Source: DASXMX01 sp036794395 (GTDB taxonomy: Bacteria > Planctomycetota > Phycisphaerae > Tepidisphaerales > Tepidisphaeraceae). From it: a stretch of DNA of 18,971 nt. The notes under the pieces were generated by a model. The model did no database searches, was not told the origin of the DNA, and saw only the letters and a list, made by a program, of their open reading frames with translations. The DNA lies in assembly GCA_036794395.1 (NCBI GenBank), contig DAIRGS010000131.1, forward strand, positions 1 through 18,971. The letters are read 5' to 3'. Positions within the stretch are counted from its first letter, which is position 1; the number at the start of each line of letters is the position of its first letter. Below are positions 1 through 7,864 of the stretch, piece after piece. The position numbers and the translations under genes are program-made.

Positions 1-90
1 AGGCCAAGGCTTATTGGGCAGCCGCGGCGTGATGCCACGAAAGACGGCCACACCCCACTGGCCTGCCATGAGCGAGCGCAGCGAGTCGAA

Positions 91-161
91 TGGAGCCATG
101 GGGATTTGAACCCCAAATTCAACCATGCCATGGTCGCGTGATCCCATTTCACTATGGCCCC
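91..161 (-). tRNA. tRNA-Ala (anticodon GGC)
   Basis: Read on the minus strand, the sequence folds as a complete cloverleaf. The acceptor arm is GGGGCCA paired with TGGCTCC, followed by discriminator A. The D stem is GTGA/TCAC, the anticodon stem CGACC/GGTTG, and the loop ATGGCAT gives anticodon GGC. The T arm is TGGGG-TTCAAAT-CCCCA. The acceptor stem has a G3:U70 wobble pair, the identity element of alanine tRNAs, which agrees with the anticodon. The 3' CCA is not encoded. A promoter lies about 45 bases upstream. Confidence 0.95.
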
Positions 162-206
162 GGAATCGGGTGAAACGCGGTTTGGGAGGCGTTTCGAGGC
201 TTAAAC

Positions 207-234
207 ACTCTATTCCATCGCGGTTGCATGTCAA
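207..234 (-). promoter_or_regulatory. sigma70-type promoter of the tRNA-Ala gene
   Basis: On the minus strand a perfect -35 box TTGACA (229-234) is followed after 16 bases by TAGAGT (207-212), which matches four of six -10 positions. Transcription would start near 200, giving a leader of roughly 40 bases before the tRNA at 161. The rest of the 162-339 gap between the tRNA and the upstream glycosyltransferase stop holds nothing else I can identify. Confidence 0.6.
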
Positions 235-339
235 GCCGGGCGATTGGAATGGAAAATGGGTGTGCGTCAGCAGGGAAATCTGCCCTCGGGGGCCAAATCC
301 CAGCGCAGACGCGGACCCAACAAAACTGCAACTCAAGGT

Positions 340-1699
340 TTAATTCACGAAATCACCGCTCCGCTCCGACCCTACCTTTCCTCCTGGCACCATCGCGATC
401 TCCTCCAGGATTTCCACCGCAAGCGACCGCCCGGCATCCTCCGCGACGCGCTTGCCCAGTTTCTTGGCCCCTTCGTAATACGCCGGGTTCTCAAGCACCT
501 CGATCACCGCCCGGCGGATCGCGCCTACCGATGCCTTTGGGCTGATGCGCACCCCGGCTTGCCGGGCTGTGACGCGGGCGGCGTTGTCGTTTTGGTCGCG
601 ACCCATCGGCATGCACACCATCGGCACCCCCGCCGCCAGGGTGCGGATCACGGTTCCATGCCCGCAATGCGTCACCACGGCCGACGCTTCGGAAAGCAGT
701 TGATTGTGCGGGGCGGAGCGGCAGACATGTACGTTCGCCGCTAGCGCGAGCGCGGCCATATCGATGGAGGGGCCGGCCGTCACAACCGCCCGAACATCCA
801 GTGTGCCCAGCGCCGCGATCACGCGCGATAGTGCCGCCGTCTGATCCTGGAATGTCGTGCTGAAGCCAACCAAAACCAGAGGCCGCACGTCGTTGTCCGG
901 CCAGGGCGATTCCCACTGTTCAACCCAGTCCGGATCGCCAATCTCCGGACCTGCATAAACAACGTTGTCCGGCAGCTTCGTCGACGGGAAGTCGAACGCC
1001 TGGCTCGTTAGAACCACAACCCGATCCACCCGCCCGACCTGATCAAACGGATGCTCGACCGCCTCCAGCCCCAGCTTCTGCCGGACTTCATTGAACGCTT
1101 TTGTGTACTCGCCAAATACTTTGAGGGTCATCTTTTTCACCACCGCATCGCGAATCCGCCCAATCCATGTCTTAGCCGGCTGAAAGCCCGGCCCAAACGG
1201 AGGTACGCCCGGCAGCGGGAACAGGTACACATTCGCCGCCAGCGCCACGCATGGAACGCCCGCGGACTCCGCCGCCGCCATCACGCCAAGCAGCATCTCG
1301 CTGGTCACGATGACATCCGCCTTAAACCGCTCCAGTTCCGCCAGCACGGCCTGAGCACGGGCCAGGGCCGTGCCGACAAAGAACTGATCGCACAACCGTC
1401 GCAGCAGGGCCGGCGGGGTCTTTACCTCCCAATCCCGCATCGGATCGCTCGCGATCTTTCTTGTCCTTTCGCGCCGGCGCCCGCTCCCACAAGACAAACG
1501 AAGCCCCAACCGCTTCGATTTCCTCCCGGTTGCACGGATCCCTGATAATCCGCACCGTATGGCCTTGCGACACCAGCCGCCGGGCCACCGCCATCACCGG
1601 CGGCGTGTTTCCGCCGCCCTCCCAGTGCGCAAACAAAAATCGCTTGCAGTTGGTGGGGGCGCACTCCATCCGTACCTCTCTTTCGAGCAGGGCAGTCAT
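340..1699 (-). CDS. GT1 (MGT/UGT-like) glycosyltransferase, interrupted by a frameshift
   Basis: The product resembles GT-B glycosyltransferases of family GT1, which transfer sugar from an NDP-sugar to small hydrophobic acceptors. The N-terminal part reads from ATG at 1699, seven bases after a good AAGGAGA site, with the opening FLFAHWEGGGNTPPVMAVAR typical of the acceptor domain. Reading must move to the next frame between about 1465 and 1450, where an AAGAAAGA stretch sits, to reach the SDPMRDWE segment and the rest of the protein. The donor-site motif HCGHGTVIRTLAAGVP and the following GRDQNDNA are intact in the second frame. The summed length is about 450 residues, normal for the family. 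One extra base (or two missing) explains the break; sequencing error and true decay cannot be separated here. It lies 49 bases after the TetR gene and is probably its operon partner, so a detoxification or self-resistance role is possible but inferred. Confidence 0.8.
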
Positions 1700-1748
1700 C
1701 TGAAATCTCCTTCGGTTTATTCTTTTTCGCGGCCCAACTCAATTGCCA

Positions 1749-2372
1749 TCAGGCATTGAGTACGCCGCGAACCAGTTGATGAAATATCATCGCGGTCTGC
1801 TCCGCTGATTGGTGCAGGTCGCGCCGCAATACTTTCCAAAGTTGAACTTCCGTCGCCGCGTAGAGTGCGGTAATCCGCGGCTCGCGATCCGCGGCCGGCA
1901 AATGCCCCAGCCGCGGCCCAAACACTTCCACCAGCCACGCGCGATGACTTTTCCGTGCAAACTCCAGCAGCTTGTGAAGAATCGGAATCTCGTGTTCCTC
2001 GGCCACCACCCGGGCATTCAAATCCCCTTCGACTTCGTACTGTCCGAGCAATGCCGCCAGTGCGCCCTCGACATCCCCCGGCATCGTTTTTTGCCGGGCC
2101 GTCTCGATCTGCCGGCCCACCTCCAGAAACGCCGCCTCCATGATCCCCTCTTTCGATCCAAACTGCCGAAGAATGGTCCGCACCGTCACCCCCGCATCGG
2201 CGGCAATCTCCTCCAGCGTGATGGTCGCCACGCGCCTGGCCTTTCGCAGCCGCTTCACCGCCGCGTCCAGGACCGATTGCGCATTGGCCCGCGCCTGCTC
2301 GGCTCGGGCGTCCTGCTTGTACTCCCGCCGCACCTGGGGCTTGCGGCTGCGTTCGCGCGGCGATGCTTTCAT
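1749..2372 (-). CDS. TetR-family transcriptional regulator
   Basis: The protein has a TetR-type helix-turn-helix near its N-terminus (TLEEIAADAGVTVRTILRQF, about residues 53-72 from this start), followed by the usual all-helical ligand/dimer domain; total 207 residues is typical. I chose ATG 2372 over the in-frame ATG at 2384. A -35/-10 pair on this strand (2402-2407 and 2380-2385) would place transcription start near 2373, so the upstream ATG would lie inside the -10 box. The mRNA would then be leaderless, which fits the absence of a ribosome binding site at either ATG. A perfect 23-bp palindrome in the promoter suggests autorepression. The glycosyltransferase follows in the same direction and is the likely co-regulated target. 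The inducer is unknown. Confidence 0.85.
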   Translation of the reverse strand: MKASPRERSRKPQVRREYKQDARAEQARANAQSVLDAAVKRLRKARRVATITLEEIAADAGVTVRTILRQFGSKEGIMEAAFLEVGRQIETARQKTMPGDVEGALAALLGQYEVEGDLNARVVAEEHEIPILHKLLEFARKSHRAWLVEVFGPRLGHLPAADREPRITALYAATEVQLWKVLRRDLHQSAEQTAMIFHQLVRGVLNA

Positions 2373-2379
2373 GTCTACT

Positions 2380-2407
2380 ATCATGACATCAAATTATTTG
2401 ATGTCAA
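2380..2407 (-). promoter_or_regulatory. TetR promoter overlapping a 23-bp palindromic operator
   Basis: The stretch 2384-2406 is a perfect inverted repeat with 11-bp arms (TGACATCAAAT and ATTTGATGTCA) around one central base. On the minus strand it lies over the -35 TTGACA (2402-2407), the 16-base spacer and the -10 CATGAT (2380-2385). A repressor bound here would block RNA polymerase. The position next to a TetR start and the size match known TetR operators. A degenerate relative of the site (GACATGAAAATTATTGTCA) lies at 2415-2433, and a further short inverted repeat TCACG/CGTGA at 2431-2445. Confidence 0.75.
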
Positions 2408-2493
2408 TAGGCACGACATGAAAATTATTGTCACGGCCGACGTGACCGCATTTTTTGGCCGAACACAATAATCGTCAGGGGGAAACCGGAAAC

Positions 2494-2693
2494 ATGTTCG
2501 ACTTCAATGCCGCGATCAATCGCGATTGGATTGGCTTCCTTTTCCTGCTCGCCAGAATGACTGGGGAATCGTGCTACAATGGGACGTGGCCAGCCGCTAC
2601 GCAACGAAGAGCGAAACCGAAGCCCAAGAGATCTTCGAGGCGATCACGCATCCGGCAGACGGAATATTGCAATGGATTCAGAGCTACTGGTAG
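2494..2693 (+). pseudogene. small unknown ORF, apparently frameshifted, overlapping the next gene
   Basis: I do not recognise this product. ATG 2494 follows an AGGGGGA site by 10 bases and begins MFDFNAAINRDW. That frame soon turns into low-quality arginine-rich sequence. A second frame, open from 2472 without a good start, reads well from about 2556 to the TAG at 2691-2693 (QNDWGIVLQWDVASRYATKS, later EIFEAITHPADGILQWIQSY). Joining the two by one missing base near 2530-2555 gives an acidic protein of about 66 residues. Its 3' end overlaps the start of the 202-residue gene by 22 bases, which suggests translational coupling. Alternatively only a short GTG-initiated protein (from 2571) is made. 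Low certainty. Confidence 0.4.
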
Positions 2694-3280
2694 ATCAGCG
2701 CATCGAGGACGGCCGCGAGCTTCTTGCCAATCTCGTCACGCGCGGATTTGCGATCTCGGTTTCCTTTTGGATTCGAACAAGCGAGGAAGATCTTTGGTTC
2801 CTCTACATTGCTTCGCCGAAGGTAGGCCGTGTTTCGATCGGCGATGCCTATCGTGACGTTTACACGGCTCTCAGCCGAGTGGCTCAAACGTCTATTACGA
2901 TTTCTGACATCAAACTGGTTTCCCCCGATAATCCGATCGCCCTCGATGCCATCGCGGTGCGAAACCGATTTCCTTCGATGATCCCGATCTCCTACACCGG
3001 AAAACGAATGGGGCAATTGGCCATTGAGGAAGCGCTCATTTATCCGCCCGTCGGCGTCGGGATGGACAGGGATCAAGTGTTGCGAACCGTGACTCAACTC
3101 ATGAATCGCAGCGGGCAACTGCAACCGTCGTTGATAACGCTGCGCAACGGAACTTCCCTGCAAGCAATTCCTTTGGGCGTTCAGGTTCAGCAGCCGGGCA
3201 AAATCAGCGTGGCGCTTCGCAACATCTCAAGCGGCTGTGACGAAATACATTTGATCGATGAAATCTCGGACATCCAATAA
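2672..3280 (+). CDS. conserved-looking hypothetical protein, 202 aa
   Basis: No function recognised. The start at ATG 2672 (MDSELLVDQRIEDG) is preferred over ATG 2579, because the 31 intervening residues are arginine-rich and overlap the good coding frame of the preceding small ORF. The protein looks soluble, with no signal peptide or membrane segment. Its N-terminal half alternates helix and strand (ELLANLVTRGFAISVSFWIR, LWFLYIASPK). A central IEEALIYPP segment is followed by a C-terminal half with several hydrophobic strands, ending DEIHLIDEISDIQ. Similar proteins in planctomycetes are my recollection only, not checked. It converges on the HEAT lipoprotein gene with only 24 bases between the stops. 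The upstream overlap suggests it works together with the small ORF. Confidence 0.75.
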   Translation: MDSELLVDQRIEDGRELLANLVTRGFAISVSFWIRTSEEDLWFLYIASPKVGRVSIGDAYRDVYTALSRVAQTSITISDIKLVSPDNPIALDAIAVRNRFPSMIPISYTGKRMGQLAIEEALIYPPVGVGMDRDQVLRTVTQLMNRSGQLQPSLITLRNGTSLQAIPLGVQVQQPGKISVALRNISSGCDEIHLIDEISDIQ

Positions 3281-3304
3281 GAAACCCCTATGTGGGATAG
3301 TCGC

Positions 3305-4428
3305 TTATTGCCCCGTAGAGCACTCATCCACAAAATGCGCCTTAAGCTGAAGAATTGCCTCCGCCGCCGCGACCCTCACATCCGCATTCCCATCGGCCAG
3401 CAGCTTTCGCAGCATTTCCTGCGCATCGCTCCGCCCGATCGCCCCCAGCGCCAGCGCCGCCAAAACCCGCTGCCGGGGATCTTCGCTCTTAACGCCCTTT
3501 TGCGCGACCCCATATCCCTCATCACACCCGAGCATTCCCATTCCCCTGGCGGCTACCAGGCATACCTCCGGAGCATCATCCGTCAGCGCGGGCCGGATGT
3601 GCTGTACGACGTTGTGATTGTGCGGCCCGGCTAATCCCAGCAACACCACCTTCTTGTCATCCTGATATGGACTGACGGTCAGGCCAACCAGATCGGCGAG
3701 GCCCTGGGCATTGCCCAACTGCCAGAGGGAGACTGAAGCCTGCTGGCGGACGGCGGGATTAATATCGACGCGAAGGGGCTTGAGAACGTTGGTGGCCGTG
3801 CGGTCGCCAATCATGCCAAGAACCATCGCCGTCGTGCCGCGAACGCTGGGTTCGGGGTCTTTGGCGAGTTCCTCAAGGTCGTGGCTGTATTTGTAGTTTC
3901 CCAGGCGATGAAGCGCATAACGGGCAACGACGCGAACGCCCGAATCCTTATTTTCGACGAGGCCTGACAATGGCTCCTTCGCCTCCTTGAGGCGTAGGTC
4001 CCCGGCCGCCAGGCAGGCTGAGTAGACGACCAGCGGATCGGAATCAGACAAAGCCGCGACGATTTCCTTTGCGTGAGCGTCGCCGGTGGCTTCGCGGACG
4101 GCTTCGATCGCATGCGCCCGGACGTTCGGATCCGAGTTGTGCAGCGCCTTGACCAGTTCCTGATCGGCCGCGGCTTTGAGTTTTGGATCGAGCGGAACAT
4201 CCTTGGATTGGGCGTAATTTGGCGGCAGTTTCCCCGGGGGAATTTCGCGGCCCGTGCGCGGGTCAACCTGCCCCGCGCAGCCGAGCGCNNNNNNNNNNTC
4301 ACCGTGTCGTCACGATGCGCAAACCACAGAAGCGGGCGGCCCTCGTCACCCTGCCCCGCGCAGCCGAGCGCACCTGCCAATATGAGCAAAACCGGAATCT
4401 GCAATTTCAGGCCGAGGAATGATCTCAT
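3305..4428 (-). CDS. HEAT-repeat lipoprotein (interrupted by an assembly gap)
   Basis: The N-terminus from ATG 4428 is a lipoprotein signal: MRSFLGLKLQIP, a hydrophobic run LLILAGA, then ALGC as lipobox with the presumptive lipidated cysteine. A short Pro/Lys-rich linker follows. The rest is a run of HEAT-like helical repeats (for example HNSDPNVRAHAIEAV, NPAVRQQASVSLWQLG and DGNADVRVAAAEAILQLK), which act as protein-binding scaffolds. Ten Ns at 4289-4298 break the frame. Removing 83 bases (the Ns plus the 73 bases up to a duplicated 22-mer) restores one frame of 346 residues. The ATG overlaps the lnt stop by 4 bases (ATGA), so it is co-translated with the enzyme that would complete its own lipid modification. 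Partner and function are unknown. Confidence 0.8.
4289..4298. other. scaffold gap (10 N) with a 22-bp duplicate on either side
   Basis: The 22 bases at 4267-4288, just left of the Ns, recur exactly at 4350-4371. Both copies lie where the lipoprotein encodes its lipobox region. This is what two contig ends with an unrecognised overlap look like. Collapsing the copies removes 83 bases and gives one uninterrupted reading frame. Confidence 0.85.
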
Positions 4429-6137
4429 GCTGCGCTCCGTCGTTTGGCATTCCGCGTTTTCACCCAGCGAACCAGGGATGCGATCGCCAGGATGCTGGTT
4501 GCCGCCATACACATTTCGGCAAAGACGTCGCCGAACCGCGTGTAAAACGACACCCGGCCATCCAGCGCCAGCGTGTGAGTGGAAACGCCTTCCGTGCTCG
4601 CGGGGATAAGATCGGTCGCCCGGCCATCGGAGTCAATAAATCCGCTGATGCCGGTGTTCACGCTGCGGGCGGTGGGAACGCGATTCTCAATGCTCCGAAA
4701 GATCGCGGCCTGGAAGTGTTGAGGCATTTCGTTGTACTTGAACCAGCCATCGTTGGTGATGTTCACGATGAAATCCGCACGTTTTTTGCCGGCAGCCGGG
4801 GCGAACATCCGCCGGAGAAGAACCGCGTCCATGTCTTCAAAACAAATGGGTGTCACAAAACGCCAACCCGAGGCGAGCGGAAACACCGTCAACGCATTCT
4901 CGTCGCCGGGACGAAGGGTGAATTCGTCGTCGCCGTAAGGGCTCATGGACACAAACAGCGAATAGAGCGGCGGAATGGTGCTGCGGAACGGAAGCGTTTC
5001 CCCGAACGGCACTAGATGAATCTTGTCGTATCGCAAATCGCTTACGCCCCGCGGCGTGTAGAAGTAAGCTGAATTGCGACGATCGTCGGCAACATCGCCG
5101 CGTCCTTTAGGACGCAGTTTGTCCTCAAAAGCACCGCCGGCGAGGATCGCAACATTCCTGTTCTGCGCGATTTGGGCCAATACCCGATGCACGTCCTCCA
5201 GCATTGAATACCCAAGAGAGCCAAAGTAGTCTCGCGCACCCTTATTGAGAGGTGGCATCATGGTTTCAGACCACACAACGAGGTCGATAGAGGGGTCGTG
5301 CGCCAAGGCCGCGATGGTTTGATCCACGTGGAATTTGATTATCTCTCCGGGCTTCGCCCCCTTGTCGCCCGAGTTGTCTTGGAGATAGTTCGGCTGAACA
5401 ACAAGAACCTTCGGCCCCGCCCCGTTCACCGGCTGACTTAGCCGGAAAAACCCATACCCCACTACCGCGGCCGTCGCCACCAAAACACCCGCCCCGGCAA
5501 TCGCGACGGGGCGGATGTTCAACCTCGCTAGAAAGAACATGGCAAAAAACGCATTGAGCAGCGCCGCCCAGAATGAAACCAGATACACGCCGCCCAAATC
5601 AGCAATTTGGCAAACCGCCAGAATCGGGCTCTGGGAATGCCCCATGTATGACCAGGCAAGACCCCCAAGCGGCCAGGTTCCACGGAACCATTCCAAAGCC
5701 GCCCAAATCGCCGCGATCAATAAGACGGCTCCGGCGGTTTGCCATGGGCCGTGAGGTTCAAGCAGTTTCGCTCCCCGGATGACAGCCCCCGCCACGCCCC
5801 AATACAACCCAAGCACGGCAATGAGTGCGATCATTCCCGGGCCCGTCACGTATGCAAGCCACCACATATTTGCTATGAAGAAAAGCGTTCCCCCCAGCCA
5901 GCTCCACAAGAACGCGGTCGTGCTTGAGCGGGTATGACGCACCATCACCAGCCACGGCGCTAGCGCGAACCACGCCATGTAGAATTGCTTGAAGGGTGCA
6001 AATGCAAGGCTGAAAAGCACTACGGTCGTCGCGAGTAGCACGAGCTTTCCGTACCAACGATCGGCAAAAACCGGTTGATGGCCGATCGGCTCGACAGATT
6101 CAGCGCGACGAAAAGTAGGTTGGGTTGGTCGCCCCAT
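4425..6137 (-). CDS. lnt: apolipoprotein N-acyltransferase
   Basis: Lnt transfers the third acyl chain to the N-terminal cysteine of lipoproteins at the inner membrane. From ATG 6137 the protein has 570 residues, slightly longer than E. coli Lnt (512). Residues about 31-235 hold several hydrophobic membrane segments. The nitrilase-fold domain starts near 242 (GPKVLVVQPNYLQ). The expected Glu-Lys-Cys triad is visible: E291 in VVWSETMMPP, K372 in RYDKIHLVPFGE and C432 in TPICFEDMD. A final membrane helix lies near 541-559. The frame stays open to 6248, but those extra 37 residues run antisense to the toxin remnant and look non-coding. No ribosome binding site is evident at 6137. It is followed, with a 4-base overlap, by a HEAT lipoprotein, a likely substrate. 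Confidence 0.95.
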   Translation of the reverse strand: MGRPTQPTFRRAESVEPIGHQPVFADRWYGKLVLLATTVVLFSLAFAPFKQFYMAWFALAPWLVMVRHTRSSTTAFLWSWLGGTLFFIANMWWLAYVTGPGMIALIAVLGLYWGVAGAVIRGAKLLEPHGPWQTAGAVLLIAAIWAALEWFRGTWPLGGLAWSYMGHSQSPILAVCQIADLGGVYLVSFWAALLNAFFAMFFLARLNIRPVAIAGAGVLVATAAVVGYGFFRLSQPVNGAGPKVLVVQPNYLQDNSGDKGAKPGEIIKFHVDQTIAALAHDPSIDLVVWSETMMPPLNKGARDYFGSLGYSMLEDVHRVLAQIAQNRNVAILAGGAFEDKLRPKGRGDVADDRRNSAYFYTPRGVSDLRYDKIHLVPFGETLPFRSTIPPLYSLFVSMSPYGDDEFTLRPGDENALTVFPLASGWRFVTPICFEDMDAVLLRRMFAPAAGKKRADFIVNITNDGWFKYNEMPQHFQAAIFRSIENRVPTARSVNTGISGFIDSDGRATDLIPASTEGVSTHTLALDGRVSFYTRFGDVFAEMCMAATSILAIASLVRWVKTRNAKRRSAA

Positions 6138-6161
6138 GCGCGAGGCATGGTCGGAGCATAA

Positions 6162-6302
6162 CCTTTTCCCGTCAAGCACTCGGCAACCCGATGGTTTGTC
6201 CAGGCGATTTACGTTGTAGACGACGAAGGCACGATTTATGTCATCCACGCCCGTCCGCTTACGGGGACGGGAAAACGCGGGCTCCGCAGGAGGCAGCGAT
6301 GA
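6162..6302 (+). pseudogene. 5'-truncated toxin remnant (BrnT/DUF4258-like C-terminus)
   Basis: A 46-codon frame runs from just after a TAA (6159-6161) to TGA 6300-6302 and contains no ATG, GTG or TTG. It encodes RWFVQAIYVVDDEGTIYVIH, then ARPLT and an arginine-rich tail, which resembles the C-terminal end of BrnT/DUF4258-type toxins (small RelE-fold RNases). Its stop overlaps the antitoxin ATG by 4 bases, the usual toxin-antitoxin operon layout. The N-terminal half is missing; lnt begins only 25 bases away on the other strand. Family assignment rests on a short stretch. Confidence 0.6.
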
Positions 6303-6619
6303 AAAAAAACCTTGACGCTTACAGTCAGTTCATGGCCAAGACCCTTGCCCAGCGCCAGGCGGACGTGGAAAAATATGACCAGGAAATGCCTGGTCTTCCG
6401 GGTAATGCGCTATCCGCCGCGGGGAGAGCACAGCACACGCGCGCCAAACGCAAAGCCCGAATAGGCCGCCCACGCGTGGGACGCGGCGCCAAACGCGTTC
6501 TTATCACGGTGGAGGGCGCGTTGCTAAAGCGTGCCGACGCCTACGCCAAACAGCATGGACTCAATCGCTCAGAACTGATCGCCCGCGGCCTTAAAAACCT
6601 GATGGGCTCGGCCGCGTAG
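6299..6619 (+). CDS. ribbon-helix-helix (CopG-like) antitoxin, orphan
   Basis: A 106-residue basic protein. The start at ATG 6299 follows a strong AGGAGG site by 6 bases. Residues about 65-100 (VLITVEGALLKRADAYAKQH, then GLNRSELIARGLKNLM) show the strand-helix-helix pattern of ribbon-helix-helix DNA-binding proteins. The N-terminal part is helical and charged, followed by a Gly/Arg-rich linker (KARIGRPRVGRGAKR). The family normally neutralises a cognate toxin and represses its own operon. Here the toxin frame just upstream is only a stub overlapping by ATGA, so this looks like an orphaned antitoxin whose gene is still intact. The order toxin first, antitoxin second is that of brnTA systems. 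It may now act only as a DNA-binding protein or protect against related toxins elsewhere. Confidence 0.7.
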   Translation: MKKNLDAYSQFMAKTLAQRQADVEKYDQEMPGLPGNALSAAGRAQHTRAKRKARIGRPRVGRGAKRVLITVEGALLKRADAYAKQHGLNRSELIARGLKNLMGSAA

Positions 6620-6668
6620 ATAGCACGAACATTGCATTCCGACGCGAGTGTCTTAACCTTCCCGTTGA

Positions 6669-7844
6669 TTGAGCAAAAATATCGCCATTTTGGGATCGAC
6701 CGGTTCGATCGGTTGCAACGCCCTGGACGTCGTGGAGAAGCTCGGCTCGCCCTATCGGGCCGCGGCGCTGAGCGCGCACTCACAAACGCAAAAGCTGATC
6801 GAGCAAGTGACGCGGCATCGCCCGGCTGCCGTCGCAATTACTGACGATTCGGTAAGCGACGAGGTCGTCAAACGGATTATCGGACTTGGTGCTGAAGTAT
6901 TTCGCGGCTCCGATGGAATGGTGCGGCTTGCGACGCGAGACGACATCGACATTGTTCTGGCGGCCGTGGTGGGTGCGGCGGGGCTTCCAGCGGTGCTGGC
7001 GGCGGTAAAAGCGGGTAAAACGCTGGCCCTGGCCAATAAAGAATCGCTGGTTGTGGCCGGTTCACTGCTGATTCCCGAAGCCCGGCGACGGGGCGTTTCG
7101 ATCCTTCCGGTGGATTCAGAGCACTCGGCGGTGTTCCAGGCACTCCAATGCGGGCGGATGAACGAGGTTCAGCGCGTCATTCTGACCGCCAGCGGCGGCC
7201 CGTTCCGCACCGCCAGCCGCGAGCAGATGGAACGCGCCACCCTGGCCGATGCCCTTAATCATCCAACCTGGCGAATGGGCAATAAAATCACGATCGACTC
7301 GGCCACGATGTTTAATAAAGCCCTGGAGATCATTGAGGCGTGCTGGTTATTCGACATCCCCCCTGAAAAGGTAGAGGTCGTCATTCACCCCGAGTCGATC
7401 ATTCACTCAATGGTCGAATTTGTGGACGGCTCGGTGATCGCCCAGCTTTCGCCGCCGGATATGCGAACGCCGATTCAATATGCCTTCACGTATCCGTATC
7501 GTGCCAGCGGCATATCCCGGCGGCTGGACCTCAAAACGGCGTTCAAACTGCATTTTGAGCCTCCGGACACGGATCGATTCCCCGCACTTCGCCTGGCCTA
7601 TGACGTAGCTAAAGGTGGCGGAACGCTGGGAGCGGTGCTGAACGCCGCCAATGAAGCCGCCGTTGCGGCCTTCTGCAATGGCGCGATCCCGTTTGGTGAA
7701 ATCTCGCGGCTGGTTGAACGCACAATATCGCAGCATAGACTTCAGGCGCAACCCACGCTGGACGATCTGCTTAAAGCCGACCAATGGGCACGCCTTGCCG
7801 TGCAGGAAATGATTCCGCGGCGGCCCAAAGTGCCGGTATCGTGA
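6669..7844 (+). CDS. dxr: 1-deoxy-D-xylulose 5-phosphate reductoisomerase
   Basis: Dxr converts DXP to 2-C-methyl-D-erythritol 4-phosphate with NADPH, the first committed step of the MEP isoprenoid pathway, in the cytoplasm. Family landmarks are all present in 391 residues: NADPH-binding GSTGSIG at 9-15, LANKESLVVAG near 121-131, the metal ligands in PVDSEHSA (D149, E151), TASGGPFR near 173-180, NHPTWRMGNKITIDSATM near 198-213, E220 in NKALEIIEA, and IHPESIIHSMVEF. The start is TTG 6669 (TTG AGC AAA); no ATG or clear ribosome binding site is available, and the glycine-rich motif must begin within nine residues. It begins 49 bases after the antitoxin gene and is followed after 20 bases by the rseP-like gene, a pairing often seen around isoprenoid and undecaprenyl genes. 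Confidence 0.96.
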   Translation: MSKNIAILGSTGSIGCNALDVVEKLGSPYRAAALSAHSQTQKLIEQVTRHRPAAVAITDDSVSDEVVKRIIGLGAEVFRGSDGMVRLATRDDIDIVLAAVVGAAGLPAVLAAVKAGKTLALANKESLVVAGSLLIPEARRRGVSILPVDSEHSAVFQALQCGRMNEVQRVILTASGGPFRTASREQMERATLADALNHPTWRMGNKITIDSATMFNKALEIIEACWLFDIPPEKVEVVIHPESIIHSMVEFVDGSVIAQLSPPDMRTPIQYAFTYPYRASGISRRLDLKTAFKLHFEPPDTDRFPALRLAYDVAKGGGTLGAVLNAANEAAVAAFCNGAIPFGEISRLVERTISQHRLQAQPTLDDLLKADQWARLAVQEMIPRRPKVPVS

Positions 7845-7864
7845 ACCTTTGATGGAACCGACGC

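Noticed and set aside
1..90. GGCCA/TGGCC hairpin and AGCGAGCGCAGCGAG stretch beside the tRNA
   Set aside because: Too short and without a T-run; may be a dispersed repeat or the tRNA transcript end, but nothing in the window decides this.
6138..6248. N-terminal extension of lnt by 37 residues
   Set aside because: It is antisense to the toxin remnant, unlike any Lnt N-terminus, and adds no signal or membrane segment.
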